A stretch of 64,000 nt of DNA from Spiroplasma endosymbiont of Clivina fossor (GCF_964031115.1 NZ_OZ035006.1:1799605-1863604), one strand, 5' to 3'; positions 1-11,500 are shown, counted from the first letter of the stretch. A program made the numbers and translations. Notes: generated by a model from the sequence alone, not told the origin.

Positions 1-1
1 T

Positions 2-1114
2 AAAATTGTTCATAATGAGTTAATTCGTATTATGGGACATAAAGAACATTTATTGAATCTTAATAAACGACCAACAGTTATTATGATGGTTGGATTACAA
101 GGAAGTGGAAAAACAACCACAACAGCTAAGTTAGCAAATTTATTACGAAAAAAGTATCATAAGAATTCTTTGTTAGTTGCTTGTGATGTGTATCGGCCAG
201 CCGCCATTGAACAGTTAAAATCCTTAGGTGAGCAATTAGACACTCCTGTATTTTCATTGGATAATGAAAAAGATGTTGTTAAAATTGCTAACAATGCTCT
301 TAGTTATGCAATGGAAAATAAGTTTGATGTTGTTATTGTTGATACAGCAGGAAGATTGCACATTGATAGCGTACTAATGGATGAATTATCTAATTTAAAA
401 CAAAATATTAATCCTCAAGAAATTCTTATTGTTGTTGATGCGATGACAGGGCAAGAAATTATTAATGTTACTGAACGATTTCATCAATATCTTAATTTAA
501 CAGGAACAATTCTCTCTAAATTAGATGGTGATGCTCGTGGGGGGACGGCACTTTCTATTAGTCATTTAACTAAAATTCCTATTATGTTTGCTGGTACGGG
601 AGAAAAGGTTGAAGCATTAGATATTTTTTATCCTGAAAGAATGGCTGACCGAATTTTAGGAATGGGCGATGTGCAAAGTTTATTTGAAAAAGCTCAAGAT
701 GTTGTTGATGAAAGATCAATTCAGAAAACAATGAATCGGATGATGATGGGGCAATTTGATTTAGATGATTTAGCTAATCAAATGAAACAAATGTCAAAGA
801 TGGGTAAACTTTCAGGAATAATTAAAATGATGCCCGGAGTTAATAATCTTAGTGATGCCCAAATTGAAGGTGCTGAAAGTAAATTATTAGTTACAAGAGC
901 ATTATTAGATTCAATGACTAAAAAAGAACGAAGAGAGCCACGACTTTTAAAACAATGAAAAAGAAAAAATCGGATTATTAGAGGTTCGGGACGAAATGAA
1001 AAAGAATTTAATAATTTAATAAATCAATTTGAAAAAGCTAAAAAAAGTGTTGATGCAATGACAAAACAAATTAAATCAGGAAGAATGCCAGATTTTAGTA
1101 AGTTTAAAAGATAA
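2..1114 (+). CDS. ffh: Signal recognition particle GTPase Ffh (SRP54), 5' end outside the window
   Basis: GTPase of the signal recognition particle; it binds 4.5S RNA and signal sequences and docks with FtsY to deliver membrane proteins to the Sec translocon. The visible part starts inside the N/G domain: P-loop GLQGSGKTTTTAKLA, DVYRPAAIEQL, the DTAGRLH switch motif, and SKLDGDARGGTAL (TKxD-type motif plus the GG closing loop). The methionine-rich M domain follows, with QMKQMSKMGKLSGIIKMMPG. One in-frame UGA at 956-958 is read as Trp (KQWKRKNRIIRGSG). The stop TAA is at 1112-1114. About the first 90 residues lie upstream of the window. Confidence 0.97.
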
Positions 1115-1153
1115 AGAATTTCTAATCCTTAACTAAGAAATAGAAATTCTTTT
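1114..1153 (+). terminator. Intrinsic terminator of ffh
   Basis: Perfect 12-bp inverted repeat AAAGAATTTCTA / TAGAAATTCTTT directly after the ffh stop codon, followed by a T-rich run. Confidence 0.85.
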
Positions 1154-1154
1154 A

Positions 1155-1295
1155 TTTTTATTAATTGTGCCTTCTCAAAAAACTAATTTTTAATGGCGAA
1201 TATAATTATTGTCCGTATCACAGTTGCTGGGATAGCTTTAGAATAATACTAAATTCCCTTTTCATAATTACAATTAAGCAATTAACCTTATAAAC
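1155..1295. other. Intergenic stretch before the MITE
   Basis: No gene seen. It holds one terminator-like hairpin at about 1228-1261 (GGGA and TTTAG pairing with CTAAA and TCCC, then TTTT), possibly the end of a lost transcript. Confidence 0.35.
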
Positions 1296-1488
1296 GGACG
1301 CGTAAAGTTTTGTTAGGTGGGAAAATATTTGATTAATTTTGAAAGAAAAGGAACTACAATTTAATTATCGTTTTATTTGAAAAATAAGTAATAAAACAAA
1401 ATATTTAATATTAACAAACATAATCTTAATAAAAGCTTATAAAAACTAAGTAAAATGCTTATAAAAACAACATTAAAATAATTTTTTA

Positions 1489-2639
1489 TTTTAATTTTGT
1501 CGAAAACTCTTGATATTTATTGAATATACTTAATTTTAGGTATATTTTTAATATGATAGAGGTGGATAATAATTATGGAAAAAATAATTCAAGAACTAGT
1601 AAATACTTTAACAGATGATCAATTTTTAGAATTTTATGAAAAAGTCAAACAACAAGCAGAATTAATAAAAAAAAAAAACAAAAACGGTTAAATGAAATTG
1701 ATCAAAAATTTAGAGCGCAAGGTATTAAATGCCCTAAATGTGAATCTTACCATTGCGTTAAAAATGGACATAATTCAGAAGGAAAACAAAAATATTTATG
1801 TAAAAATTGCCGTGCAAGTTTTGACGCTTTTCGTAATCATTTTATTTATTGAAGTCATTTAAATTATGAACAATGAAATTTATTGATTCAAATTTCATTG
1901 CTGGGGCAATCTAGTAAAACAATTTCTCGTTTTATTAAAACTACATTAAAAACTGCTTGATATAATCGTCAAAAATTAATGAAATCAAAACAATTAGAAA
2001 ATACCCAATTAAAATTTAAAAAATTATCTGGTAAAATCCAAATCGATGAAACATTCATTAAAGAAATCCATAAAGGAAATTTCAAATATAAAACTGATCC
2101 ACGAAGAATTCACCTTGACCCATTCGCAACTAATACTAAATGCTGTATTCAAATGGCAATTGATAACAATAACAATATTTATGTTAAATCCACAAACACC
2201 AAACGTTTACAAAAACAATGAGTTATTGAAAATATGAACAAAGAATTAATTAACGAAAATTCAATTATTACTTCTGATATGCAAAAATTATATTTTTTAG
2301 TAGCAAAACAAACAAATTCTACTTTATGTGTAACTAAAACAACAACTAATCCTGAAGCTAGTTATCGTAACTTAAATAAAATCAGTAAATTACAATCTAG
2401 TCTTAAAGAACCCTTAATTCATTATCATGGTTTAGGTTTTACTAATATTCAAAATTATTTAAATCTCTGAAAATGAAAATACCAACATAAGGGTTTAACT
2501 CCAAACCAACAAACAGCGGTATTACATTTTAATGTATAAAAAAGTTAAAGTAAAAATAGTAATTTTACATAAAAGCCTTTTAAAATTATCAAGTTGATGA
2601 TTTTTTTTATTTTATCAAGAGTTTTCGACAAAATTAAAA
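1489..2639 (+). mobile_element. IS1595-type element, copy Z1
   Basis: Ends TTTTAATTTTGTCGAAAACT and its inverse, with an 8-bp target duplication ATTTTTTA at 1481-1488 and 2640-2647. Length 1151 bp against 1144-1147 for other copies, because of a 5-base A-tract expansion. Confidence 0.93.
1575..2539 (+). pseudogene. IS1595-type transposase, frameshifted (Z1)
   Basis: Same 319-residue transposase as copies Z2-Z10, but the A-tract after codon 31 has 12 A where intact copies have 7 (around 1667-1678). This shifts the frame and stops translation after about 36 residues. The rest of the gene, including the zinc-ribbon domain and the IDETF catalytic motif, is preserved in the downstream frame, so the loss is recent. 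Confidence 0.9.
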
Positions 2640-2881
2640 ATTTTTTACAACAAAAATCATACATAAAAAATATATACTTAATTTGAATATTGAAATAATT
2701 TATAGTAAATGATTATTTTTTCTTTTTTAAAAAATACCTAAGAAAACTAAACGCGCCCCGTATAAACTAAATAGTTGCATATTTTTATTCTATACGATAA
2801 AATTTTAAACACAAGGTGAAATTTTAATAAAATTAAAAATTATTTCTTTTTTAGTTTTAGAAAATAAAAGTGGTGAAAACA
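2640..2881. other. Right arm of the MITE and engB upstream region
   Basis: 2640-2760 is the right arm of the MITE; its reverse complement recurs at 42157-42274. 2761-2881 is AT-rich and presumably carries the engB promoter; the ribosome-binding site is the AGTGGTG just before the ATG. Confidence 0.5.
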
Positions 2882-3466
2882 ATGAAAATTACTAAGAGTT
2901 TGTTTCTTAAAGGTGCTATTAATAAGGAACAATGAATTGATGATGAGATTAGTGAAGTATTGTTATTAGGACGAAGTAATGTTGGAAAATCAACATTTAT
3001 TAATTCTTTATGTAATAATAAACAATTAGCAAAGGTGTCTAGTTCGCCTGGTAAAACACAAATGCTTAATTTTTTTGCTATTAATGATAATGAATTTCGT
3101 TTTGTTGATTGCCCCGGTTATGGTTTTGCAAAAATAAGTAAGAATATTAAAAAACAATTTGTTAAAATGATGGATACTTATTTATTAGAGCGAAAAAATT
3201 TAAAGTTAGCAATCTTATTATTAGATTTAAGACGAATTCCTAATGCTGATGATTTAGTAATGTTTAATTTTTTACGAGAACGAAATATTAATATTCTCAT
3301 TGTTACTACCAAGTTAGATAAACTAAAGAAAAATGATATTAGTAAGCAAGAAAAAATAATTAAAGAAACATTGCTGATTATTAATCATATTGATATGATT
3401 AAAACATCAAGTATTAGTAAAATGGGTTATGATGCTGTTCTTGAAAAAATTACTGAATATATTTAA
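2882..3466 (+). CDS. engB: Ribosome biogenesis GTP-binding protein EngB/YsxC
   Basis: TRAFAC-class GTPase needed for large ribosomal subunit assembly. 194 residues, the usual family length. Motifs in order: G1 GRSNVGKST (near residue 29), G3 DCPGYGFA, G4 TKLD, and a G5-like SSISK near the C terminus. The start is ATG 2882, giving MKITKSLFLKGAINKEQW, where the W is an in-frame UGA; a start at a later ATG would remove conserved N-terminal sequence. The gene lies 26 bp upstream of the broken copper ATPase and may have been co-transcribed with it. Confidence 0.96.
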
Positions 3467-3530
3467 AAACTAAGTTTAGAGGTAGAGTCATAATGAAATT
3501 AAGAAAGATCAAATCAAATAGGTAGTAATT

Positions 3531-4852
3531 GAGCCTGTCCAAAATTCTGTGTCTCGATAATTCATTCTGAATTATACTTAAAAGAAGGAGAACAGAAAAT
3601 GACAAAAAAAAATAAAAAAAGAACCTGACGCAATTGATAAAGTTGTTGATTATTTTTTAGAAAATATTGATAATCCACAAGATTTATTTAAAGGCAATAC
3701 TATTTTTCAGGAATTTACCAAAAAATTAACTGAACGAATGTTAAATACGGAAATTAAAGATTATCTTGAAACTGATGAGAATCATAATAAAAGAAATGGC
3801 AACACACAAAAAACCATTATTACTAAAAATGGTTCAATCGCAATTGATGTACCAAGAGATCGAAATAGTACTTTTGAACCAGTAATTATTCCAAAAAGAC
3901 AAAGAAGATTTGATAACTTTGATCAAAAAGTAATTTCTTTATATGCAAGAGGAATGACAATTTCTGATATCAAAGCACAATTGCAAGAATTCTATCACGG
4001 AGCAGAAATTTCAGAAAGTTTAATTAGTCAAATAACTGATGATGTTATTGAAGAAGTTAAAATGTGACAAACTAAACCTTTAGAGAAGATTTATCCGATT
4101 GTTTATTTTGATTGTATTGTTGTTAAAGTAAAGCAAGATAAACGAATAATAAATAAAGCAGTTTATCTTGCCTTAGGAATTAATTTAGATGGTTTAAAAG
4201 ATATTTTAGGAATGTGAATTAGTGAGAATGAGGGAGCCAAATTTTGACTTAATAATCTTACGGAAATGAAAAATCGTGGGTTACAAGATATTCTTGTTGC
4301 TTGTAGTGATAATTTAACTGGGATGTCTGATGCAATAGAAGCTGTTTTCCCAAAAACACAGCATCAATTATGCATTGTTCATCAAATTCGCAATAGTTTA
4401 AAATTTGTTCCTTACAAAGATCGCAAACTTGTAGCTAATGATTTAAAATCAATTTATACAGCAATTAATGAAGAAATAGCGTTAATTGCTTTAGATCATT
4501 TTTCAGAAAAATGAAATAAAAAGTATCCACAAATTACTAAATCATGAAAAAATAACTGAAATAATTTAATAATTTTTCTTGAATATCCTCAGGAATTTAG
4601 AAGAATTATTTACACAACTAATGCGATTGAATCTGTTAATAGTCAATTAAGAAAAGTCATTAAGAATAAAAAGATTTTTCCTAATGACGCATCAGTTTTT
4701 AAAATATTTTATTTAGCATTTCAAAATATGGTTAAGAAATGAACGATGCCAATTCAAAATTGGGGTAGTGCAATTTCACATTTAATGATAAAATTTGAGG
4801 ACAGAGTGAATTTAAGTTAATTACTTAGAGACACAGTTAATTGTACAGTCCC
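3531..4852 (+). mobile_element. IS256-family element, copy 1
   Basis: 1322 bp. Ends GAGCCTGTCCAAAATTCTGT and, inverted, GGGACTGTACAATTAACTGT. Perfect 8-bp target duplication TAGTAATT at 3523-3530 and 4853-4860. It sits in the 5' end of the copper ATPase gene. Confidence 0.95.
3599..4820 (+). pseudogene. IS256-family transposase, frameshift at codon 4
   Basis: Mutator-type DDE transposase of about 406 residues; the likely catalytic residues are the D of YFDCI, the D of ACSDNLTG and the E of TTNAIESVN. The A-tract just after the start has 9 A where the intact copy at 12471-13691 has 8, so the ATG at 3599 leads out of frame. Translation could restart at ATG 3738, or the tract could be corrected by transcriptional slippage. 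The rest is intact. Confidence 0.85.
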
Positions 4853-5292
4853 TAGTAATTTTTGTCATCAGAAGCATTTAACACATACTGATAAACAACA
4901 TCGTTGATTTGAAATCAAAGAAATTTTACGCTCAGTTTTTGCTATTTTATTAGTTATTCCGATGTGAATATCAATGGGTAAAGTAAATCCATTGGCAGTA
5001 TATTTTGGGAATCCAATTATTCAATTAATGCTTGCGAGTATTGTCCAGTTTATTTTAGGATTTAATTTTTATAAAGCCTGATATCAAGAATTGTTTCAAC
5101 AACGACGAGTCGGCATGTATTCATTAATCATTTTGTCGTCTTTGGTGGCATTTATTTATAGTATTTATTTAATTGTTTTGATGTTACAATATTCACCATA
5201 TGGTAAGCAACATATTATTGGTTTATTTCAAGGAATTAGTCATCAACAATTAATGAATTATACGATGATTGATAATAAATTTCAACATATGT

Positions 5293-5304
5293 ATTTTGAG
5301 ATTG
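5293..5304 (+). repeat. 12-bp flank repeat at the prophage left end
   Basis: ATTTTGAGATTG at 5293-5304 is found again as its reverse complement at 18607-18618, next to the other prophage end. Because 18068-19881 is inverted, the two were direct repeats before that event, as expected of an att core or target duplication. Confidence 0.7.
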
Positions 5305-6487
5305 TGTAAATCACACACAGTTATTAGACTATGCTTCTCTTAATTGATTTCATCATACCATATTTTGTATTATTAAAATTAAAAAATTAATTTTATCCAC
5401 AATAAAAAATATTTAATTCAAAATTAACCAAATTAAAACATTTTTCACGAGTTTCTATTATTTTTTAAATAATTATTTTGCAATAATAAATTTATTTAAA
5501 GTTTCAAATGGAGTTTTGTAATTCAAACTTTTATGTTTTCGCTTGAAATTATAAAATGCGTACCACTCATTCAAATGAATTTGTAATTGTTTAACATCAA
5601 ATTTTGTTTTAAAACCACATTTTTTAAATCAAAATAAACTAGTATAATTACGGTGAAACCGTTCAATTTTTCCGTTGCTCTGAGGAGAACCGATTGGTGT
5701 GATTTCATGGATAATTCCATTTTTTGAAAGAAAGGTTGTAAAAGGCCTTTCTTTTACTTTGCACGATTTTTTATTACTTCAGTTAGTAGTAGTAAATTCA
5801 GGAGCATTGTCAGTACGAAGGCGTTTAATGGTTATGCCAAGTTCACTAAAATCTTTCATTGCTCTTTGCATGGCATTAATGGCATTATTGGTTCCTAAAC
5901 TATCATACACATATCCAAAAGCAATTCTTGTTATTTCGTCAATGAAATCATAAACATATAATCTATGCTTAGCAATAGGAAAATTTTTATCAGTAAACAC
6001 TTTAGCATCCATTTGCAGTAGTCCAATATCTGAAACTTCATAACGCTTAAAATGGCGTTTTGCTTTTTTCATTTGCGTTTTTATTTCTCCATAGCGTTTG
6101 TCTTGTTTAATTCAACGATAAAAAGTATTAATTGATTTGGGGACATTATTTGTATCGATATCATGCACATTTTTTTGATGAATATTATGATAAAGCGATA
6201 ATACACCGCCCGCACCTACAAATTTGTAATCAAAGTAATAATCACAAATTTGTTTTCTGGTTTCTAATGAAAATTGATATTTAATATTTTTTGGTGTTGT
6301 TGATTTGAATTGCAATTCATAAAAGTTGTCTTGATAATAACCATTAATAATTTTTTTAGCTCAAATATAAAATGTCATTTTACTACCACGAAAATATTTT
6401 TTAATCAATTTATTTACAGATATGTTATCTGTATTATTCATATATAAGTTGGTACATAAATTGAGATATTTACTTACTCATTTTTTT

Positions 6488-7829
6488 TTTTAATTTTGTC
6501 GAAAACTCTTGATATTTATTGGATATACTTAATTTTAGGTATATTTTAATATGATAGAGGTGGATAATAATAAAAATGATGATAGTTGAATTAATTATAA
6601 AGGTAATGCTGTAACAAATAAATATAATAGATTTAAGTAAGTAAAAATATTAGTTAAAATTTAATAATAATTAATAATTTTTTATTTTAATTTTGTCGAA
6701 AACTCTTGATATTTATTGAATATACTTAATTTTAGGTATATTTTAATATGATAGAGGTGGATAATAATTATGGAAAAAATAATTCAAGAACTAGTAAATA
6801 CTTTAACAGATGATCAATTTTTAGAATTTTATGAAAAAATCAAACAACAAGCAGAATTAATAAAAAAACAAAAACGTTTAAATGAAATTGATCAAAAATT
6901 TAGAGCGCACGGTATTAAATGCCCTAAATGTGAATCTTACCATTGCGTTAAAAATGGACATAATTCAGAAGGAAAACAAAAATATTTATGTAAAAATTGT
7001 CGTGCAAGTTTTGACGCTTTTCGTAATCATTTTATTTATTGAAGTCATTTAAATTATGAACAATGAAATTTATTGATTCAAATTTCATTGCTGGGACAAT
7101 CTAGTAAAACAATTTCTCGTTTTATTAAAACTACATTAAAAACTGCTTGATATAATCGTCAAAAATTAATGAAATCAAAACAATTAGAAAATACCCAATT
7201 AAAATTTAAAAAATTATCTGGTAAAATCCAAATCGATGAAACATTCATTAAAGAAATCCATAAAGGAAATTTCAAATATAAAACTGATCCACGAAGAATT
7301 CACCTTGACCCATTCGCAACTAATACTAAATGCTGTATTCAAATGGCAATTGATAATAATAACAATATTTATGTTAAATCCACAAACACCAAACGTTTAC
7401 AAAAACAATGAGTTATTGAAAATATGAACAAAGAATTAATTAACGAAAATTCAATTATTACTTCTGATATGCAAAAATTATATTTTTTAGTAGCAAAACA
7501 AACAAATTCTACTTTATGTGTAACTAAAACAACAATTAATCCTGAAGCTAGTTATCGTAACTTAAATAAAATCAGTAAATTACAATCTAGTCTTAAAGAA
7601 GCCTTAATTCATTATCATGGTTTAGGTTTTACTAATATTCAAAATTATTTAAATCTCTGAAAATGAAAATACCAACATAAGGGTTTAACTCCAAACCAAC
7701 AAACAGCGGTATTATATTTTAATGTATAAAAAAGTTAAAGTAAAAATAGTAATTTTACATAAAAGCCTTTTAAAATTATCAAGTTGATGATTTTTTTTAT
7801 TTTATCAAGAGTTTTCGACAAAATTAAAA
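6488..7829 (+). mobile_element. Composite IS1595 unit (solo left end, ISLre2 tail, full IS1595 Z2), 1342 bp
   Basis: Order: an IS1595 left end up to its ribosome-binding site (6488-6572), the last codons and 3' region of an ISLre2 transposase (6573-6684), then complete IS1595 Z2 (6685-7829). The outer flanks share CATTTTTTT (6479-6487 and 7830-7838), so the whole unit inserted as one. An inverse copy of identical length sits at 32175-33516. Confidence 0.85.
6770..7729 (+). CDS. IS1595-type transposase (Z2)
   Basis: 319 residues with UGA as Trp. The N-terminal half has a zinc ribbon, CPKC (near residues 52-55) and CKNC (near 75-78). The catalytic domain opens with IQIDETF and has IITSDMQKLYF as the likely second Asp and SLKEALIHYHG near the C terminus. 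The SD GAGGTGG precedes the ATG. It differs from most copies in KIKQQ (for KVKQQ) and RAHGIK (for RAQGIK), variants shared only with the copy at 32275-33234. Assigned to the IS1595 superfamily from the zinc ribbon plus DE core and 8-bp duplications. Confidence 0.9.
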
Positions 7830-8009
7830 CATTTTTTTACTTTATGATAATATTTTTCATGATAAATCGTAGTCATTCAAGATTGTAATTTAGCTTTTAA
7901 ATCTGCTAAATCATTTTTAGGTACAATATACTTCATTTTCTATTTCCTTTTTTATTTTTTCTATATCAAACACATAAAACAGTTAATATTCATAGATAAT
8001 ATTAGTATA

Positions 8010-9679
8010 ATGAAAAAAATAACTAATTACTCACAATTAAATAAAAAATATGACTTAAATTTTAGTGACAATAACTTTGGTTTTACTTGAGAAATCTTTA
8101 AGGAACTAGTTGGCGATGATTGGGCAGAATATTTTACAACGAGGTGTTTTTATAGATTTGTACCTACTGCTAGAATGACCTTTAAAACTTGAAACTGTTT
8201 AGCTTGAGATTTATGAATTTGTTGTAACTTTACAGATACATCCGCTCAAGAAGTACGACGCTATGAAAATACACATCCTGAAACAACAATTGCTGATTTA
8301 CATAATTTATGTCAATATTTAGAAGAAAAGTATGGCGTTCAAATTGGACCTGAGCACTCTAAGGTGACCGGAATAGTTTGAAAATTGAATAAAGAGGGCG
8401 GAGAAATAATTTTTCCTTCCAATCAACGAATAACTTTTATTGGTTATGCCAACGGTAATAGAATTTTTGGAACAGCTGTAAAAGGTTCTAGTTTTTTGTG
8501 TTCACGAACTGACGAAATAATTATGGCAGAAGAAAAAGAAACTTTGAGTGATAAACAATTAATTTATAGATATGAGCGTTTACAAATGTCAATGTTTCGT
8601 AGCAATCGGATTAAAGTTTCTGACAAATCCATAAAAGAACTTTCTTGAACCTTTGTTGATAAAATGACAGGACAACAAGAAACTCGTTACTTATGAAAAA
8701 GTTTTTTGTCGCGTTCACTTGCAACCCCTATGATAAATATCACCCATTTTATAAAAAATACTGTACGCCATTTTTACCATTAAACGACAAGATAATGAAT
8801 TTATTAAAAGAAACTGGTAAAGTTTGATACGAAAATGAAAAAGAATTTGAAGGTTTAGGAATTTTTGTTTTAAGACTAACATTAGACTCTACTTGAAATA
8901 AATTGCCAGAAATTTCAAGAAAAAAAGTAAACCAACTTAAAAAAGATAACCCCGATGAATATGCTATTGTAAAATATGGTTTTGAGTACTCAGACAGTGA
9001 TAGTACTATCTTTCCGTTTCGAAAACATTTAAAATATACGCAAAAATACGATTTAAAAGATTTTTATGTTGCCACTATTGATATGTATAAATTTGATTTT
9101 TATAGTATCGGGATTGATTGAGCAACTGGGCCAATCGATCATACTGTGCTAAAATTTTGGGGATTTCAAGAATATAAAAAAACTGAACTTTACGATCCAT
9201 ATTTAATATGTGAGATTGTTATAACTCCCGAAGATAATTTTTCTGAAAATGAAAAAATTAGTCATCTTATAGAAGAAATCATGACTTTAAGAGCAAATTT
9301 TTATAATTTTGCTGATGTTATTTTTAATTATGATGATAAAGCAAAAACCGCTATGGAATGAATTAAAACAAAACTAATTGAAGATTATAGTTTTAACATT
9401 CGTACCAGCACAGCCATTAAGCACACAACACCATTAACCAAAGAAGCCGGTTTAACAGATCGCGTTATTTGAATGCGTAATTTGTTTGGATTTGGTAATT
9501 GTCATATAAATTTACAGAATAATCCTTTTACTGCCAAATGCTACGAAGAATTACGATATGATGAAAAACGCACTAATGTTCCTGACCCAAAAATGTATCT
9601 CGATCCTTATGATGCAGACTTTTATGCATTATATCCAAATAGAGTTTATATAAGAGGCAAACAAAAAGGCTATCGTTAA
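8010..9679 (+). pseudogene. Phage terminase large subunit, one frameshift
   Basis: DNA-packaging ATPase/nuclease. The N-terminal part has NGNRIFGTAVKGSSF and RTDEIIMAEE (Walker B-like DE). The C-terminal nuclease part has SIGIDWATGPIDHTV and YDDKAKTAMEW. The two halves are in different frames. The switch falls in TGAAAAAG at 8694-8701: one more A would give YLWKKFFVAFTCNP, the expected family sequence. Several UGA codons are Trp. The start at ATG 8010 is the only ATG near the conserved region. Programmed slippage cannot be excluded, but a lost A is simpler. It is on the plus strand while the other structural genes are on minus. Confidence 0.8.
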
Positions 9680-9693
9680 CGATAGCCTTTTTA
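9665..9693 (+). terminator. Terminator overlapping the terminase stop codon
   Basis: AAAGGCTATCG pairs with CGATAGCCTTT across TTAA, followed by T's. The stop TAA (9677-9679) lies in the loop. Confidence 0.85.
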
Positions 9694-9844
9694 GCCCAAG
9701 AGGTTCTGAGTTTACACCGCAGTTAGATTCTTTCATGTAATCAACTTGTCCTAGGTCTTCCATGTATATAATACCATATTTCAAATTATTATCTTTACTA
9801 TCCATTGGTAAAACCAAATTAAAAATTGAACCCAACTTAAACAT
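9692..9844 (-). pseudogene. Phage gene fragment with the IFNLVLPMDSK motif
   Basis: Reads MFKLGSIFNLVLPMDSKDNN... downstream of the SocA/Panacea-type gene. A second truncated relative (MFTRGWIFNLVLPMDSKNNK) lies at about 11575-11634 after the 36-residue gene. Both follow a small phage gene on the same strand. Function is not recognised; the 3' end runs into the terminase terminator, so it looks truncated. Confidence 0.4.
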
Positions 9845-9875
9845 ATTAATTATTTTAATCTTTCTAAATATAAAT

Positions 9876-10412
9876 CTACAAATACAACTCAGAAAAATGA
9901 TCTATTGCAATCTTATATTCTTTTTTATAAAAATCAATATAATTTCTAACATCCATTTTATCGTCGTTAATATTTTTTTCACTTTTTTGAAATGCTTCCT
10001 TTCAGCATTGATCATAATGTGTTATTTCAAATAGTTCATCAGGGTTTGCGTCTTCAAAAAATAAATAAATATTATCAATAAAACTTTTAATTTCTTTACT
10101 TAAATTAATTTCACTTTTTGTATTAAAAATTAAAGGTCTATTATGTTGTTTGTGAATACTTATAATAACAGGTCCATTGTTATAAGCTACTTCTTCATTT
10201 ACACTAAATAAAGGTTTATTCTTAATTAATAAATGAAAAACTTGTGCTAAATGAAGCAATTTATGAAGCATAAATTCTCCTTTATACATTTCAAAGCCAA
10301 TTTTTTTAAAAAGTTGTTTTGAGTTAAACAAAGCTGGATTTTTACGAATTAAATATTTTGCCATATCCATAACATTATTATTTTTCACAATTAAGACATC
10401 ATTTCCTATCAT
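9876..10412 (-). CDS. SocA/Panacea (DUF4065)-like protein, possible antitoxin
   Basis: 178 residues. The pattern MDMAKYLIRK, FMLHKLLHLAQVFHLLIKNK, NEEVAYNNGPVIISIH, LFEITHYDQCWKEAF matches the SocA/Panacea family: helix, KLL.a.q block, yGPV, then L.elTH...W. Members are frequent on prophages and act as antitoxins or adaptors. A cognate toxin is not evident; the fragment downstream (9692-9844) and the 36-residue gene (11647-11757) are the nearest small neighbours. A TATAAT -10 box lies just upstream (about 10424-10429), and IS5-A copy A1 has inserted immediately 5' of it. The stop is TAG 9876-9878. Confidence 0.7.
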
Positions 10413-10432
10413 TATTAACTTAATTATACACT

Positions 10433-11500
10433 AGACTTCTTGCAAAATTAATATGATAATTATAATTTTTAAATTTAAAATAAATATAAAAGTGTTATTA
10501 AAATAATTTTTAGATTATTTTTACAAATATTTTGTCATTAAAACATAATAAAAATTATTATTTACAATAAAAAAAGACTGAAATTTTAAATTATCAAATA
10601 TATTTAAACTAATAGTTGTAAATTATAAATTGAAGCTATTAAATTAAATCTTAAAGCAAATCTTTTTCTACGATTTCGATATTTTTCACTAATAATTTTA
10701 AATTTTTTAAGTATAGCAAAAACATTTTCAATAACAATTCTCATTTTTGAAATTCGCTCATTATTTTGCTTTTCTTCTTTATTTAAAGGGTTTTTCTTTG
10801 ATTTTCTTTTAGGAATTAAAACATTATGATTAATTTTTTGTATGCCTTGATAACCTAAATCCACTAAAACAGTTGTTTCTGGTAAAAATTTAATTTTTGA
10901 ATCTTTTAAAATTTTAAAGTCATGGTTTTTACCATAAGAAAAATCAGAACTAATAATTTTTTTACTATCTTTTTCAATTATAACTTGTGTTTTTATTGTG
11001 TGTTTTTTCTTTTTTCCTGAGTAGTGCTGTTTTTGTCTTTTTTTGGGCGTTGGATTTGGCTTTCAGTTACATCAATTATAACAGTCTTATCTTTGAAATA
11101 ATCTTTTAATAGTGATTTTTGACCAGTAAGTTGTTGAAAATTAGGGTGTTTTATTAAAGTGTCTTCAATTCATTTGATATTTCTATAACAACTACTTTCA
11201 CTAATATCATAACTTTTTGCAATATGAAAATAAGTTCTATATTCTCTTCAATATTCTAAAGTCATTAAAATACGATTTTCTAATGATAATTTATTGGTTC
11301 TTCCGCGACGAAATCTCTTTTTTAATTCTTCTATTTTTAAAATTTCTAGCATTTTATTAAAAGTAGTATGTTTAATACCAGTTAATCTTAAAAAATTTTT
11401 ATCACTTATTTGATTATTTTTTTTAAATTTCATTTAAATTCCACCTTTTTATTAAAAACAACAATTCAATTATATTTTAAATTAATTTTGCAAGAAGTCT
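10433..11500 (-). mobile_element. IS5-family element IS5-A, copy A1
   Basis: 1068 bp. Ends AGACTTCTTGCAAAATTAA and its inverse; target duplication ACT at 10430-10432 and 11501-11503. The uninterrupted target sequence (TTATACACTATTTTTTAA) survives at about 11801-11818. Confidence 0.95.
10604..11433 (-). CDS. IS5-family transposase, orfA/orfB with -1 frameshift (A1)
   Basis: orfA starts MKFKKNNQISDKNFL and ends 146 codons later. orfB is entered by a -1 slip on an A7G tract (CCCAAAAAAAG), giving ...QRPKKRQKQHYSGKKKKHTI. The fused product is about 276 residues with the IS5/HARBI-like triad IIDVTES (D), VDLGYQG (D) and VIENVFAILKKF (E). The full description applies to all A copies; entries below give only differences. 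Confidence 0.9.

Larger units (their letters stand above)
1296..2760 (+). mobile_element. MITE-like element (ISLre2-related ends) carrying IS1595 copy Z1
   Basis: Left end CGCGTAAAGTTTTGTTAGGT (1300-1319) and right end ACCTAAGAAAACTAAACGCG (2737-2756) are inverted repeats of each other at 17 of 20 positions. TATAAAC is duplicated outside (1289-1295 and 2761-2767). Without Z1 the element is about 310 bp with no coding capacity. The same right end terminates the ISLre2 copies at about 33669 and 41348, so ISLre2 transposase may mobilise it (inference). Confidence 0.65.
3493..5304 (+). pseudogene. copA: Copper-type P1B ATPase, N-terminal part (interrupted by IS256)
   Basis: N-terminal membrane region of a heavy-metal P-type ATPase. 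After the IS256 insertion (3531-4852), reading resumes with CHQKHLTHTDKQHRWF and transmembrane helices including VNPLAVYFGNPIIQLML and FNFYKAWYQELF, then the typical RRVGMYSLIILSSLVAFIYS block. The short 5' piece starts at ATG 3493 after AGAGGT and needs one extra frame correction near 3522 to join. The coding sequence breaks off at ...FQHMYFEI (5304), exactly at a prophage end. The next piece is at 18618-18068 on the opposite strand. No N-terminal CxxC metal-binding domain is seen. The assignment as a copper exporter rests on the CPC motif found in the C-terminal piece. Confidence 0.85.
5473..7936 (-). pseudogene. IS481-like (rve-fold) transposase interrupted by a 1342-bp IS1595 unit
   Basis: Start at 7936 (MKYIVPKNDLADLKAKLQSW), stop at 5473. 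The gene is split at 6487/7830 by the composite IS1595 unit; removing the unit and one copy of its 8-9 bp duplication restores the frame (YYHKVKKWVSKYLNLCT). The DDE core is conserved: LLQMDAK, LRTDNAPEF, SPQSNGKIERFH. It is about 60-70% identical by eye to the intact gene at 57167-58255. It lies directly inside the prophage left end, so it may be the prophage integrase (inference). Confidence 0.85.

Noticed and set aside
2046-2237. 63-codon frame repeated in every IS1595 copy (MKHSLKKSIKEISNIKL type)
   Set aside because: It is an overlapping frame inside the transposase catalytic domain, kept only because the copies are nearly identical.
8690-8705. Programmed -1 frameshift in the terminase
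   Set aside because: No classical heptamer in the right phase and no stimulating structure; a lost A in an A-run is simpler, and many other A-tract errors occur here.
9629-9844. 71-codon frame on the minus strand running through the terminase end
   Set aside because: Its second half is antisense to the terminase 3' end and its terminator; only the first part matches a second copy nearby, so I list only a gene fragment.
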